Assembly: GCA_026874595.1 (NCBI GenBank)
Contig: CM049307.1
Span: 33,088,862-33,152,861 of the forward strand
Length of the DNA: 64,000 nucleotides
Direction of reading: 5' to 3'
Source: Sipunculus nudus
Lineage: Eukaryota; Annelida; Sipuncula; Golfingiida; Sipunculidae
Numbering within the stretch: position 1 is the stretch's first letter; each line of letters begins with the position of its first letter. The notes under the pieces were generated by a model. It was not told the DNA's origin. It saw only the letters and a list, made by a program, of their open reading frames with translations, and ran no database searches. Below, one piece after another: positions 24,860-37,470 of this stretch. A program made the translations under genes and the position numbers.

Positions 24860-27770
24860 TGGTGTGATTGAGATTTAACTCTCATCTGGATCATTCAGGC
24901 CATTATTTTTGAATGTGTCGTTTCTCAAACCCGCCGACCCTAAAAACTGGAAAAATGAAATTTTGACTTTTTTTTATTTCCGCCGGTCACGCCAACGCAG
25001 CAGTTATCAAAATTATTATGTATTATTTATATCATTAGTATCCCACTTGTTTCCACAAAATTTTCGTTTAACTTTTGTGTGAAATGTACCGACCATTGTT
25101 TGAGTAGACTTTGGCGCTTATCGCTAATTTAGGTTACAAAACTCCCGACTTGGTAACGATAGTAACCACGACGACGCGGCATGCCTTGGCTGGACAAACG
25201 ATTTGGTATAGTCTACGAGACAGACACACGGTGGTGCTCCCGTTTCCTCCCCAAGATTCATGTCAACTCATTTGCATAACCTAAGACATTAAACGGCACT
25301 CCCTCCGAATGTTGCCGACTTCCGGGCATATGTGTTTGTAGATAATGAGCCCTAAGAGGAATACGAACGATCTCAGCTCAGTACTTTTGATACTGAATTC
25401 GAGGCTACGGCCGTCAGACACGGACTCTGGGAATGGAATCCTCATTTAGAAAGGAAGGAACCACTCATTTCCCCAGGGGAACATTTTTAATATCTTTTAA
25501 AGCGCTTTTTGTATTGCGTTAACTCTGTTCTCACTAAGCACGTGGTTTCGCGGGTATATTGGAACCAGTTTTGAGACCATTGTCCCGGCATTTGAAATAA
25601 CATATGATTTCGTGCGATTTGTGTATCCTTATAGAAAAATATATCATGTCCGGAGTTGTGGCTCAATGTTCGTTTTTCATTTCAAATTCAGGTTTCAGTT
25701 AAATCCACACCCACAGGTCATTTTCGTGGTTGATCCAACAGGCTTCACCCCTATTATTATCACGTTGAGGTTGTTTTATTAATATAACTCTCACGTTGAG
25801 GTTGATTTTATTAATATAACTCAAAGAACTCGAACATAACAATGACGACTCAAATCACAAACAGAAGGGGTTTATATAATTTATTGAGTGATACGTATGC
25901 CTATGTACCTAAATGCCACAGGTATTGACATCGTCAGGTGACGAAGCTTGCACGACTTAGCGGTCGGTTAATCCAGCCCGCATGTTGACAAAATACGTAT
26001 TCTTTTTAAATATTATTTAAAAGAGAACATATAGATAATAAGAAATAACAAACACCAAGTGTATATATCTTAATGAGTGATACATCCACATACTTATCTA
26101 AATGCCACGGCGACTGACATCGTCATGTAACTGACCTTGCACGGCGTTGCGGTCGGTCATTAAAGCTGGCATGTTGACGAAGTCTAGTCCAGAATTTGGC
26201 TCTCAGACATTATAATCAGAGTTTATCAATTAAAATTATTAAATTAAACACGTTACAGAATTCATAAGTTCCTTTAATACATCAGATAAAGAATATAGGT
26301 CACTCGAATCGGCCTTTCCGTCTATTTCCTCTCAAAAATGACCTTCAGCTTTCCGTTATTGCCCACATATGTCATTAGCACGATGATAACATCAAGATAA
26401 TCACCTGTCTAAAGCCGCAGTGCGAGATAGATTATATATACAGTTGTTGGCATTTCATCAAGCATGCAGTATTTTTTTTCATATTCAAATGAAGGATGAA
26501 AGTCTTATTGGCGAAATATATAATTAACCATAGACTGAACAGACAGTTTGCTCTTTGATTTCAATGCAAGTTTAGTTCAAATTATGAAACAAATGGAAAA
26601 GTCCTATGTCTAGCATCTGTCAACAGAGTACCTGACAAAAAAATCATAATGATTTTTCTTTGTTTATGAAGTAATTTTATGCGGGAAATGGCTGTGGGTT
26701 TATCCTTATAAATATGATAGCAAAACATAGGTTGCATGGTAAAATTTTATTTTCAAGGTTCTTATTATTTACTCTTAAGGTATTCGGACTTTAAATAATG
26801 TTCATTTAGTATTTTCATTTCCTTTTTTTCTGTTAAAAAAAATTAAGAGATAAAGCTTAACATTGGATTTTTGAGACAGATTCCTGGAATAATATCTTGG
26901 CATTCATTATTTTTTTTCATTTTATGTGTAACATCTCTGTTAAGTTCCTCTGACAAAAAATGAATGCCAAACACCATGATTTAAAGTTGTAACAAACCTT
27001 TAACTTAAAATTTTGAACTGTTGTTATCTGAAAAAAAGATTATTTTAGATTGTAAAATTATCCTGGATATCCTGAATGTCCTACTTTTTGACAACACCTT
27101 ACATTTGTATGTTGCCCGAATGATCATAATATTTCATTTAAATGTGAGGGGAATTTATTTTTGTGTTCGTAGAAAGGTTTCTCAAGGTTAATTGAAGATG
27201 TGTTATGATCTTTTTGTTGAAATATTTTATGTTTACGTTTAATATTTAAAACTGATGCCAAAAACTTAAATCAGATTTGATTTTACCATGCTCAATTGAG
27301 TGTTAAGTGAAATTTTGCATAAAATAAATACTTAGAAGAACATACAACTGGATTTGAGATTATTAAACCACTACCTATGGTATAGGATATGGTAATTACG
27401 TGTTCCAAGTTTGTGTTATGATAACAGTTTATAAAAAAGATTGAAAAAAGTCTTTATTTTATTTATTTTTGTTTACAATGGCCAGTAGCATATTCATGAC
27501 ATGACTCGTTAACAAAATTAATTAACGATGATACTTTCAGTTTTTTATTTTTATTATTTTCCCCTCCTCTTGCCCTAAAGTTTTTTCAGCTCCGTTCGAG
27601 AAACAATTAATTAAAAAAAAATGGCCTTAGGGGTTAAAGGAGATGTGCGTGCGATCAACTTTTACAGCTGAGTGTTCATGGCAAGGATTATACAGGGTTG
27701 GGGACAAGGGTAGGGCGTATAATCCCTGAATGATCCAGATGAAAATTAAATCACAGTCAAACTTCAACTA
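24860..27770. mobile_element. Possible element bounded by inverted repeats
   Basis: TCATCTGGATCATTCAGG at 24882-24899 is matched by its reverse complement at 27727-27744. Similarity extends into flanking phrases on each side (GGCCATT, GTTTCTC). The enclosed 2.9 kb is AT-rich and non-coding. It includes a roughly 37-bp tandem pair near 25763-25825 and a roughly 125-bp direct duplication at 25876 and 26066. An old non-autonomous element is one reading; two independent insertions of one repeat in opposite orientations is another. Confidence 0.4.
25876..26200 (+). repeat. Direct duplication, about 190-bp period
   Basis: Phrases GAGTGATAC, CTAAATGCCAC, GACATCGTCA, TTGCACG and GCGGTCGGT recur in the same order in both copies. 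Confidence 0.65.
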
Positions 27771-27848
27771 ACAGGTAGGTCTCTTTTAATTTAACTATTT
27801 AACTATCATCTGGTCATTCGGGATTCTACGAGATTTCAAAGCTGTCAT

Positions 27849-30800
27849 GAACAGGAACTTTCACATAAAACCCGCCAGACTCATGAACAAGTTCTTGTGT
27901 TGCTTTAACACAAGTTGACGCTGTTCATATAAGACACAAGCACTTGTGTTTGAGGAACACAAGTTTGTGTTATTTATAACACAAGGGAATTTAGAGTGTG
28001 TAACAATATGATTTATTCCGGAAAGGGGGTCGGCAACTGTCCAGCAGGGCCAACCAAAACATACCCTCTACGCAACATGCAATATCATGTAATAGAGTCT
28101 TATTTAGAATTACTCTGTGACAGGAACACACGAAAAAAGTTACAAACTTTATTTAACAAGTTTCAAGTGCAGAACTTGTTTGATTCATCATGTTAATAGA
28201 TTGACAGGAATGTGCCAGTAAAACTTATGTTATGTGACACATATTAGTTACAAGCTGGGCGAAGTACTGATATTGCATAAAAGTCCCGTTCAGTTGTGGG
28301 TTTATGATAGTATTTTACAAAGGTATTCTTATTATTGTGGTTATGGGTACATTGACAGCAAAAGCCTACTGGTTGATGCTGACCTTGTACTGTGCACTGT
28401 GAGCCTTAAAAATATTCTCATCTATTCCAGCATTTGACATTACTGTCTATATCCACCTGGCAACAGTGTCCTTGTTAAATGGTTTGTGTGGTTTAATAAA
28501 TATATGGAAAAGTTTTGAACTATCACTACTTCGAAGTGTTCTAGTCCTTACTAAATATTGATGTAACAAGTTAAAACACAAAGTCTGTAATCGTCAGGGA
28601 AGGGAGGCAAAAGAATCAGTGGTTGTTCCCTTGCTGGCTTAGATTGTTTAACTAGTCTGTTAATATAAAACACAACCAGGTGTATGAACTGGCATCTTTG
28701 TCCAGGGATTAGAGCTATCGGCATAACTAGCTTGTGTGTGAGATTTCTCAGAGATAAACTACTGAGTATTGATAACTGTTTCAGATATTAAGCACTACGT
28801 CTGTATCCCAGATTAGCTGATACCTGGGGAAGGCAGACCTGCTATTGAAAAAGAAAAACTTTTTTTGATCGCTTGCGAGTGGATAAGTCCCAATAGTAGT
28901 ACCATCTTTTAACTGTATTAGAGCTGACAGAGATGATCTGGCTGTGCAAATGGCATAGTAGGTAACCCTGATTCATATAAATCTGTTAAAAACAACTCTT
29001 TGACATATTTGGTTGAAGTGGATCAAAATTCTGTGTAATACAGTTAATTTTTTCTAGGTACCATATTGCCGCTTAGTTCCGTTCCGCCATGGCTGCAGAA
29101 AAATGTCTCCAGTTTTACTTGAAATGCCTTTCTTTTGCAGGATTTCCTACGCTCCATAACCAGTGGTTACACTTTGCTCAACTATTTGCTACACTACCCG
29201 CGGCAATAAACCGCGGTTGCCAGTCAGGTTTGGCCACAAGGCGGTGCTGTCTCTGTGGAATTCCCCATGCTTAATATTTAACCAATTACATTGCAGGTAT
29301 CACCAGCACTATCGGCTGTTCTTCGAGGTACCGCTCACTTTGCCCGGCGATGGAAAGCGCTTGGTAGCGCAGACTATTCCCCCCCCCCTCCCCCCCCCCC
29401 CCCGTTGGAATACAGACGGTGGAACCATCAAACTTCCACACAATCTCTATACTGACTTGTTATCCCCCACTAGCTGTCTGCATATTTCTTCTCTTGCAGT
29501 GCTAGACGAGCTTGCCACGGGCACAGCCCTGTTTGTTTACACGCCAAGCCAATCAGATTTCTTCTACCTGTTTTGTAGATTTGTTTTAACGCTGAGCCAA
29601 TCAGATGTTAGTTTATCCAGCGCAATCTGGCTTGGTGTTTGGCACCTTTCCAAACCTGAAGAATCCTGCTATTTCGCACAGCGTGTGAGTGGAAGGTAAC
29701 CAGGAGGCCACGCGCTGTGTTCAGAGCGTAAGGCTTTCCCTGCTTTCCTTGATTTGTATATAGGCAACTGCAGTGCTACTGTTCATTTGTAGGTGAACAT
29801 GTTTACCTCCTAAATAGTCTTTGAAAGATTTTAAACCCAGCTGAGCAGCCTTAAGTTCTAAAAATATTATGTTATCTGATGTTTCATGTTCAGTCCATCT
29901 ACCCCCTGTAGTCCTGTCTCTGAAAACTGCACCTCATTCTTGCAAATACACGTATTGAAATGGCTCTTCAATAAAGGGTACAATCACCCCTTTTGAAAGC
30001 AGTTTCTCTATATCTGAGGATATTCATTAGTTTTAAACATACATAGGTACATAACACAGTACTTACATATCTGGTGATATTATATATTGATTTTAAGTAA
30101 TTTCCGCTAGCATTTACCGTGTAAAATAGCATACTACGTACCACCCCCGTTTTCAGCCGCGCGTATCAAAACTTGTCTGACATTCATTTTACATACAGCT
30201 TTACCTTCCTAAAAAGAAATTTATTATTCTTTTATAAATGAAATATTAATAATAATACATAATATTTATTGTTAATAAACATTAGAAAACCCTGTATCGG
30301 AGTGAGCGTTAGCAGAAATATGGCACAATATGCGCCATCTCGATGTCAGCAACGTACTGAATAACGTTATGGCTGACGATCACAATAAACGTCGATATTT
30401 CCCAGTTACAACACATTGTTATTCCAAAACAAACGGACAATTCATTATATATCCCTTATTTTTATACATATTAATGTCTCCTCTTTTGATTATACTACGA
30501 TTTATAACATTATACATACATATAAACTGTCTTTATGGATTTATATAACCCGCTATAATGCACAATTACCCTGTGAGATTGTCACTTTTGCTGTTGCTGC
30601 TATGCGAGCATGCTCGTTCACAATGCCTGGACGATCCCCGGCTGTTTTGTTTATTGGCGCGGCGAACGGCAAATTATGCGGCGTAGGTATCCAGTTTCAC
30701 AGATACCCGCCGCATAAGAAGCTTCAAGTAAACTGCAGAACGTCAACCTTGTACCGGACAAAAAATTGTAAAAAATCAAACATTCCGTGTAAGACAGTGA

Positions 30801-31147
30801 AACTTATGCATTCGGGTTTTTAAATGTTATATTGTACTCCAAAGAACATAAAATTTCGCTGAAAATCCTACTAAAGTCTATAGGGTCTAAAACATTAATG
30901 GTCCGGTTGGCAGTGTGTCACCCTGTAAGCATCAGTGCACAGCCAGCCACACCCTATCACCTTCTTAAATCTATAAATAGCTGCATAAACAGATTAACCT
31001 TTGCCTAAAATATGAAATGCACAATAACAGTTACAGTACATTAAAGAAAACATGATATTTATTATAAATCATTAATATTGTTTCATATAAATCATAAAAA
31101 TACTTATCCAATATGTACATATCCAATATGTACAATAATCTGTAAAA
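27849..31147. other. Unassigned region with an octamer cluster and possible promoter-like CCAAT motifs
   Basis: 27894-27985 holds a dense cluster of AACACAAG/CTTGTGTT octamers. At 29548 and 29599 the phrase GCCAATCAGAT is repeated, resembling CCAAT boxes. A 178-codon frame at 29163-29699 includes a poly-Pro stretch that merely reflects a C-run, and I do not regard it as coding. No gene is supported. Confidence 0.35.
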
Positions 31148-33208
31148 ATGACCCATGGGTCATGACGCTCAGCCGACTGACATGTTGATAATATGTCCTT
31201 GCACAGACAACTAATTAAGATAGGTGGCATCATTGTTCATGCATATTAGCTTAATTTCATCAAGACCCAACCCATAAAAACAAATTTGATGACAATCCAA
31301 CCAGCCTTTCTTGAGGAATCTGGCAATTTTTGTGTATTTTGCATTATTTCTGGGATGCTCAAACATACCCCAAAACTCTGAGAAAATAGGTCACTGTGAC
31401 CCAATTTCAGGTTTCTGGGGAGAACTTTTGAGGAACTCTCACAATGTCAAGTTAGAAGATTCTGGGCCCCATTGTTATGATTTGTGCCCTACTTTGGGTA
31501 TCAAATTTTCAATTATTCTGAGGGGTGCTTATAAGCCCCATGGCTCAGAAAATATGGGTAACAGAGACCTTAATTCACGTTTCCAAGGAGACTTTTCACA
31601 GATCTCCCTGGATGTCAAGTTTGAAGATTCTAGGACCAATGGTTAAATTCGAGCTCTGTTAAGGGACGACCGCATCTTTGAAGGTCTCATAAATAGGCCT
31701 AGCGAAAAAAATGTGTTAAAATTTTTTTAAAATTAAGGTGGTGCCACCAGTCCACAAGAACTGATGAAACACTCCATGATGAATATGCATGCAAAGAATC
31801 AGGGTGATTATTGGAATAGTTGCTCAGATACTGGAGCTTTTGTATCAAATTTTTAGTTATTCTGGGAGGTACTTCTAAGACCCATAGCTCGGAGAATATG
31901 GGTAACAGAGACCTAATTTCAGGTTTCCATGATTTTTTATGGACCTCCCAGGATGTCAAGAAAGAAGATGCAAGCTCAAATAGTTATGATTTGTGCCCTG
32001 TTAACAGACGACCACATCTTTGAAGGTCTCAAAAATAAAGATAAAAATGCGTAAAAATTCAAAGTAGTCCCGGTGGCACCACCAGTTTGCATGAACTGAT
32101 GAAACACTCCATGATGCATATGCATGCGAAGAATAATGCCGACCAATGCACTAGTTGTTCAGATACCAGAGCTTTTGTATCAAATTTCAGTTTGGTAAAC
32201 TGTTCAAAGTTATATTGAAAAGAGAATTTCCTCCTTGTGTAATTAGAATTTTGTATGAAATGTATACCAAACAGAGCATAACAGTGAAGTGGATGAATTG
32301 CCATTCGGTCAGTTTTTCAGCAACAAACGGAGTGAGACAGGGAGGAGTGGTAAGCCCACTTTTATTTAATATGTATCTTGATGTTCTTGTCGTTGAGCTT
32401 AAAAAGATGGAACAGGTTGCCATATTGGACACTTATTCTCTGGATGCCTGGCCTATGCCGACGATCTCACGTTATTGAGCCCTTCGGTTAATGGTCTACA
32501 GCGCATGCTAGACAGGTGTGCATTTTTTGGAAAAGAAAATGGCGTCAAATACAATGCTGCAAAGACTGTTTGTATAAAATTTACGGGTAGGTGTCTGTAC
32601 ATGTAAATGTACGAAATAAATATTATATATAAATTTTTAGTTATTGTGGGGGGTTTTTCTGAGCCCCATAGTTAAGACAATATGGGTGACAGAGACCTAA
32701 TTTGAGGTTTCCAAGGAGACTTTTCATGGGCTACCCAACATGTAAGAAAGAAGATTCTAGGTCTAGATGTTACGATTTGTGCCCTGTTAACAGACGACTG
32801 CATCTTTTGAGGTCTCAAAATTAGATAAAAAAATCGTAAAAAATCGAAAAAAATACAGGTGGCGCCACCAGTCTGCAGAAACTGATGAAACACTCCATGA
32901 TCAATATCTATGCAAAGAATCATGGTGATCAATGCATTAGTTGTTCAGATACTTGAGCTTTTGTATCAAATTTTTCATTATTCTGGGGGGTACTTCCGAG
33001 CCCCATAGGTTGAAGAATATGGGTAACAGAGACCTAATTCCAGGTTTTCAAGAAGACTTTTTATGGACGTCTCTGAATGTAAAGTGAGAAGATTCCAGGT
33101 CCAGCGGTCACGATTTCTGCCCTGTTAACGGCCAGACGGCCGGACGGACGATGGACAAAAAGGGGGGTCGATATAGCTCAGATGACTTACAGTCAGCTGA
33201 GCTAAAAA
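31148..33208 (+). mobile_element. Repeat family B, copy with LINE insertion
   Basis: Opens with a perfect palindrome ATGACCCATGGGTCAT (31148-31163) and CGCTCAGCCGACTGACA. It closes with TTACAGTCAGCTGAGCT, the inverted counterpart, at about 33187-33203. Inside are repeated modules of about 300 bp with phrases AATATGGGTAACAGAGACC, TTTGTGCCCTGTTAACAG and GGTGGCGCCACC (perfect at 32858). Near the right end lies CGGCCGGACGGACGA. The same order of phrases occurs at 53.2-54.4 kb. No protein of its own; a reverse transcriptase fragment sits at 32190-32600. Confidence 0.75.
32190..32600 (+). pseudogene. LINE reverse transcriptase fragment
   Basis: The translation shows the RT core phrase NGVRQGGVVSPLLFNMYLDV, preceded by IRILYEMYTKQ. 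After a frameshift near 32430 it continues as AYADDLTLLSPSVNGLQRML, with the catalytic YADD at 32454-32465, then NGVKYNAAKTVCIKF. This is RT palm-domain sequence from a non-LTR retrotransposon different from the one at 39.8-45.5 kb. Both ends are truncated and it interrupts the family B copy. Confidence 0.8.
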
Positions 33209-33242
33209 TACGCATAATTTCAGGCTGATGTAAAAAAAAAGG

Positions 33243-35532
33243 AAAACAAGGCCTACAGGCCTAATGCGAACCTATGCAATGAGATTACACCAGGTATAAT
33301 AATTCAATGCTGGACCATTACTTTTCAAGAACATGTGTAACATGTATATGAACAATGCAAGTACTAAACACTTACAACAAGAAACAAATAACCAAACATC
33401 ACTGCTGAAATTCTGGCATGGGTGCACACAACCCAAACCTAGAATACAGGTAGTCAACCGGCGACCACGTGTATCCGCCAAATCAGAGTGGGACGGGTGA
33501 AGTGAGGCATGGATTGAGTGGCAAGGGGAAAACGAGTGAGGTGGATTGCATAATAGCCTGGATGTCTGCAGCCGAAATGTGTATGTAGGTTGCGCCACTT
33601 ACCACAAAATCCAGAAAACTGTCCAAGTTGTATACATATGCAAAACTTTAGGCAGATCAGTCAAACCACCACTTATATATGAGTGATTTTATCCCACAGC
33701 AGACAAACAGAAGGACCCTGTGCAAAAATGGTGGTAGGTGGCGCTACCAATTTGTGTATGATTAAGAAGTATGTGAGATCTATACACATGCAAAATATCA
33801 GGGGGATATGTCCAACCAGTCATGAGATATAAGCCTGAATTTATGCAGCGTTAACATAAATGTAGGTGGCGCCACATGCCAACAAAAATCGAGAAAGCTA
33901 TCCAAGACGTATAAAAACGCAAAATGTTATGCAGATAAGTCAAACCACTACTGAGATATGAGTGATTTTAGCCCACGGCAGACAAACAGACGAACACTGT
34001 GCAAAAATGGTTGCAGGTGGTCCCTCCAGTTTTGTGTATGATAAAGAGCTATGTGAGATCTATACACATGCAAAACTTGGCCCAATCGGTCAAACGATTC
34101 CCGAAATGTGAACTATGTCTGCAGCGTAAACGTGAATGTAGGTGGCGCCACCTGTCATAAAATCAAGAAAGCTGTCCAGGATGTATAAACCTGCAAAATT
34201 TTAGGCAGTTATGTCAAACCACTACAGAGATATGAGTGATTTTGGCCCACGGCAGACAAACAGACGGACGCTGTGCAAAAATGGTTGCAGGTGGTCCCTC
34301 CAGTTTTGCGTATGATAAGGTGCTATGTGAGCTCTATACACATGCAAAATTTTGGCCCAACTGGTCAAACGGTTCCCGAGATATAAGTTTTGATGTGTGC
34401 AGCGTAAACTAGAATGTAGGTGGCGCCACCATTCATAAAATCAAGAAAGCTGTCCTGGATGTATAAACCTGTCAAATTTTTGGCAGATATGTCAAACCAC
34501 TGCCGAGATATGAGTGATTTTAACCCAAGGCAGACGAACAGATGGACACTGTGCAAACATTGTTGCAGGTGGCGCCACCATTTTTTGTGTATGTTATAAA
34601 GCTATCAAAGGGCTACATTTGTACAAAAAAATTTTCCTGATCGGTCAAGCGGTTCCCGAGATATGTGGGTTTATGTGTGGAAACAGACGCACAAATGGAC
34701 GCTAGGCAGAGGAAGGGTCAGAGGTCAACGCCAATTGGTTAGGCACCAGTTCACATGTGACCCGATAATTGGTGTAAGTTTCGGAAAAATCAGTCCAGTA
34801 GTCTCAGAGGAGTGTTCCGGAAAAGAATACGGCTGCGGCGGCTGAACCCTGTCAAAAACATAGTATCCTTTGTTTTGGCGGATACAAATAAGCAAATACA
34901 CACATTGTGCAAAAATTATTGTAGGCCACCACCAGACTTGTATACGACAAAAATATTCGATATGTATAAATATGGCCAATTTCAGGCTGATATTTCAAAT
35001 TCCTCTGTAGAAATAAGCAGGTACATACACTATGCAAAATTCATTGTAGGTTGCGCCACCTGTCTTGTGAACGAGAAAGCCATCAAAGACACATAGACAG
35101 GTCAATATATCAGGCCAATACATCAAACTTACCTGGAGTCTGATGCATGAGGCTGATGAGGCTAAGGTGAGAATTGCAGTTGCCCCGAGTGAACTGTGAC
35201 AAAATTGCTGGCTAAGGCTACTGCACTGAGTAAACTCATGACCTGCACCTGGCTAGACTGAGTGAACTTTTGACCTGTTGCATAATTTGACACAGTTGGC
35301 AGTCTGCCAAAATTATAAATAGATCCAGGCTGAATTTTTGGTGCCAAATCTGATGCACTGGGCAGTCTGCTAATGCTATAATTAGAATGCAGCTACTGCA
35401 CTGAGTGAACTCCTGGCCTATACCTGGCTGCACTGAGTGAACTCTTGACTTGTTGCCTAATCTGATACAGTTGGCAGTCTGCCAAAGCTATAAATAGATC
35501 CAGACTGACCAAATCTGAAATAGTAGCCACAC
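33243..35532 (+). mobile_element. Repeat family A, copy 3 (interrupted by C)
   Basis: Starts with AAGGCCTACAGGCCTAATGCGAACC exactly like the copy at 42538, and follows it up to GGGTGCACACAACCCAAA. After the C insertion it resumes at about 34905 (TTGTGCAAAAATTATTGTAGG). It then runs through the 'actgcactgagtgaactc' repeats to 35532, where a D element and DIRS sequence begin. Confidence 0.7.
33470..34886 (+). mobile_element. Repeat family C, copy 2, nested in family A
   Basis: Bounded by inverted ends TGTATCCGCCAAA (33470-33482) and TTTGGCGGATACA (34874-34886). The interior is a higher-order tandem array. Modules starting GTAGGTGGCGCCACC alternate with modules starting GCAGGTGGTCCCTCC at spacings of about 126 and 150 bp, a dimer of about 276 bp. 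Perfect GGTGGCGCCACC palindromes are at 34141, 34419 and 34568. No transposase. Confidence 0.75.
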
Positions 35533-35700
35533 CAGGGGCGGATCCAGGATTTAAGAAAAGGGGGGGTCCAACACAGGAGGGCTATTGATCATCCTAAAAA
35601 AAGGTCATCAGATCAGTAAAGGGGGGGGGGGGTCCAGGCCGCAAAATTTCGTCTAAAACCCTTTAAAAATGGTTGTTTTTGGGGGAAAAGGGGGGGTCCG
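35533..35700. mobile_element. Family D element, copy 2 (right end missing)
   Basis: Starts with CAGGGGCGGATCCAGGATTT and shares the G-runs and the phrase CCAGGCCGCAAAATT with the copy at 38239. No closing GGATCC end is seen before DIRS coding sequence starts, so it is truncated. Confidence 0.6.
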
Positions 35701-35719
35701 GACAAGGCTGTTGCCCTTG

Positions 35720-36180
35720 GGAAGGACATTACCCCAAAACTGGCGGAGCCTGTCCACGGCACAGCTTACCACGGTAAAGGTCAACCCGGATGTCTGGGGT
35801 AAGCTAAACAAACCTTCTAGGTCAGCAGACTTGCGTCTTCAAAAGGACCAAGATCTGATCATGGCGGCCCTTCAACCGATCGTCAAAGTTACAGATCAGC
35901 TACTGGGGGTTGTTAAACATTCAGTGCCATTGTCGAGTGCTGAAACAGGAGAGGCTATAAAAACACTCATGGACGCAACTACATTGCTATCCTGTGCCAA
36001 AATTGGGTTAAATCAAGCCCGAAGGGAACAAATCAGACCTGTTCTGAAGGACAGGTATAAACCTATTTGTAACAATAAACTGTACCCTACAAGCGGGTAA
36101 TGGTTGTTTGGCGATGACATCAATTCCACAGTGAAAGAGGTGGAAGATGCTAGTAAGCTGGCTCCAAAGATCCTGGAAAT
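35720..36180 (+). pseudogene. DIRS Gag-like fragment
   Basis: The translation contains VNPDVWGKLNKPSRSADLRL and, later, a segment with LMDATTLLSCAKIGLNQARR and EQIRPVLKDRYKPIC. This arrangement is characteristic of the first protein of DIRS elements, which packages the RNA. Upstream residues are in a different frame (GKDITPKLAE), so there is a frameshift near 35770. The product would be non-functional. Confidence 0.6.
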
Positions 36181-36429
36181 CTTTTGTGCATCCTAAAAAC
36201 TTCGGGGCCGGTCGCATGGACAAGAACGGCACAGGGAGTCGTTACAGTGCGGCGCACGCCTCTCACACCCAGACAAAAAGCTCTTTTTTTGTCCAAAAAC
36301 CACGCAAACAGGGGGAAGCCCCAACCAAGAGGCCACAAAAGACAGTGGAGATACTAAAAACCGACGCAGAAGCGGTAAGATTCACAAATCAATCATTCAT
36401 AGCTGATAAAGCTTGGTTATTAATACCCT

Positions 36430-37470
36430 GAAATTTGAAGCGGATACGTTTCAGGCAGGAAGGATTGCTGAATTCCTAGATAAATGGGAATCCTTAACCT
36501 CTGATGCTTCTGTTTTACAGACAGTAAGAGGCTGTAAGCTTGAGTTTTCGAAAAAAAAAACCTATACAGTTTTTTGTTCCAAGAGAAACTCAGTTTTCAG
36601 ATAGAGAATTGACAGTAGTTGACCAGGAACTGGGTAAACTTTTACAGAAAGGGGTCATACAAAAATGTAAACATACAAATGGAGAATTCATTTCGAATAT
36701 TTTTCTCAGAAATAAGAAAGATGGTTCACATAGAGTTATACTCAACTTGTCGGCATTTAATAAGTTCTTGGAATATAAACAATTCAAGATGGAGACATTC
36801 CAGACCATGCTCACGCTGGTTAGAAAAAACTGCTACATGGCATCAATAGACTTAAAGATGCATATTATTCTGTGCCTGTGGATGCAAGTGATAGAGTTTC
36901 TTAGATTTAGATTCAAGGGATCTTTATATCAGTTCACTGCATTACCAAATGGATTAGCCTCAGCGCCTCGCATATTTACAAAATTATTAAAGCCTCTTTT
37001 CTCTACCTTGCGGAAGCAGGGACATATATGTGCAGGATATATTGATGATACCTTTCTCATTGGGGACACATTGCATGAGTGTTATGACAATATAACTGCG
37101 ATTTGCAACCTCATAAGAGAGCTGAGTTTTCTTATACATCCGAAAAAATCTGTGCTTCAGCCCACACAGCAGATAACCATATTAGGATTTACTGTAGACT
37201 CAAGTTCTATGACTGTGGTGTTAACCAAAGATAAAGTTGACAATACTGTATCAAAGTGTGCACAGCTTATGGGAAAACAAGAGAGCACTATACAGGAAGT
37301 GGCTGAAATTTTGGGTGTTATGGAAGCTTACAGTGTAGCTGTACTGTTCGGCACAATACATTACAGACAGACTGAAATTCACAAGGCAGAGGCACTCCGT
37401 AAGAGTAAGGGCAATTACAAGACCAGCATGGCTATTCGTAGTAGAATGGTAGAAAACTTGCAGTGATATG
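36430..37470 (+). pseudogene. DIRS reverse transcriptase domain
   Basis: The first part (AGRIAEFLDKWESLTSDASV) is in one frame, and the rest is in the frame of 36540-37466. The shift falls at an A10 run near 36550, a typical slippage site. The core shows QKGVIQK, then GSHRVILNLSAFNKFL, then LYQFTALPNGLASAPRIFTK, and the catalytic GYIDD (37035-37049), followed by LSFLIHPKKSVLQPTQQITI. The first catalytic region has KMHIILCLWM, apparently missing the usual aspartate-tyrosine context, so activity is doubtful. The order and the YIDD box fit DIRS/Ngaro RT. Confidence 0.8.

Noticed and set aside
29089-29699. Open frames with ATGG context and a poly-Pro segment
   Set aside because: The poly-Pro stretch is simply a C-run. 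The frames overlap in different phases, show no domain, and no splice model improves them.
34365-35433. Several short frames with similar peptides
   Set aside because: Same cause: translation of tandem modules in families A and C.
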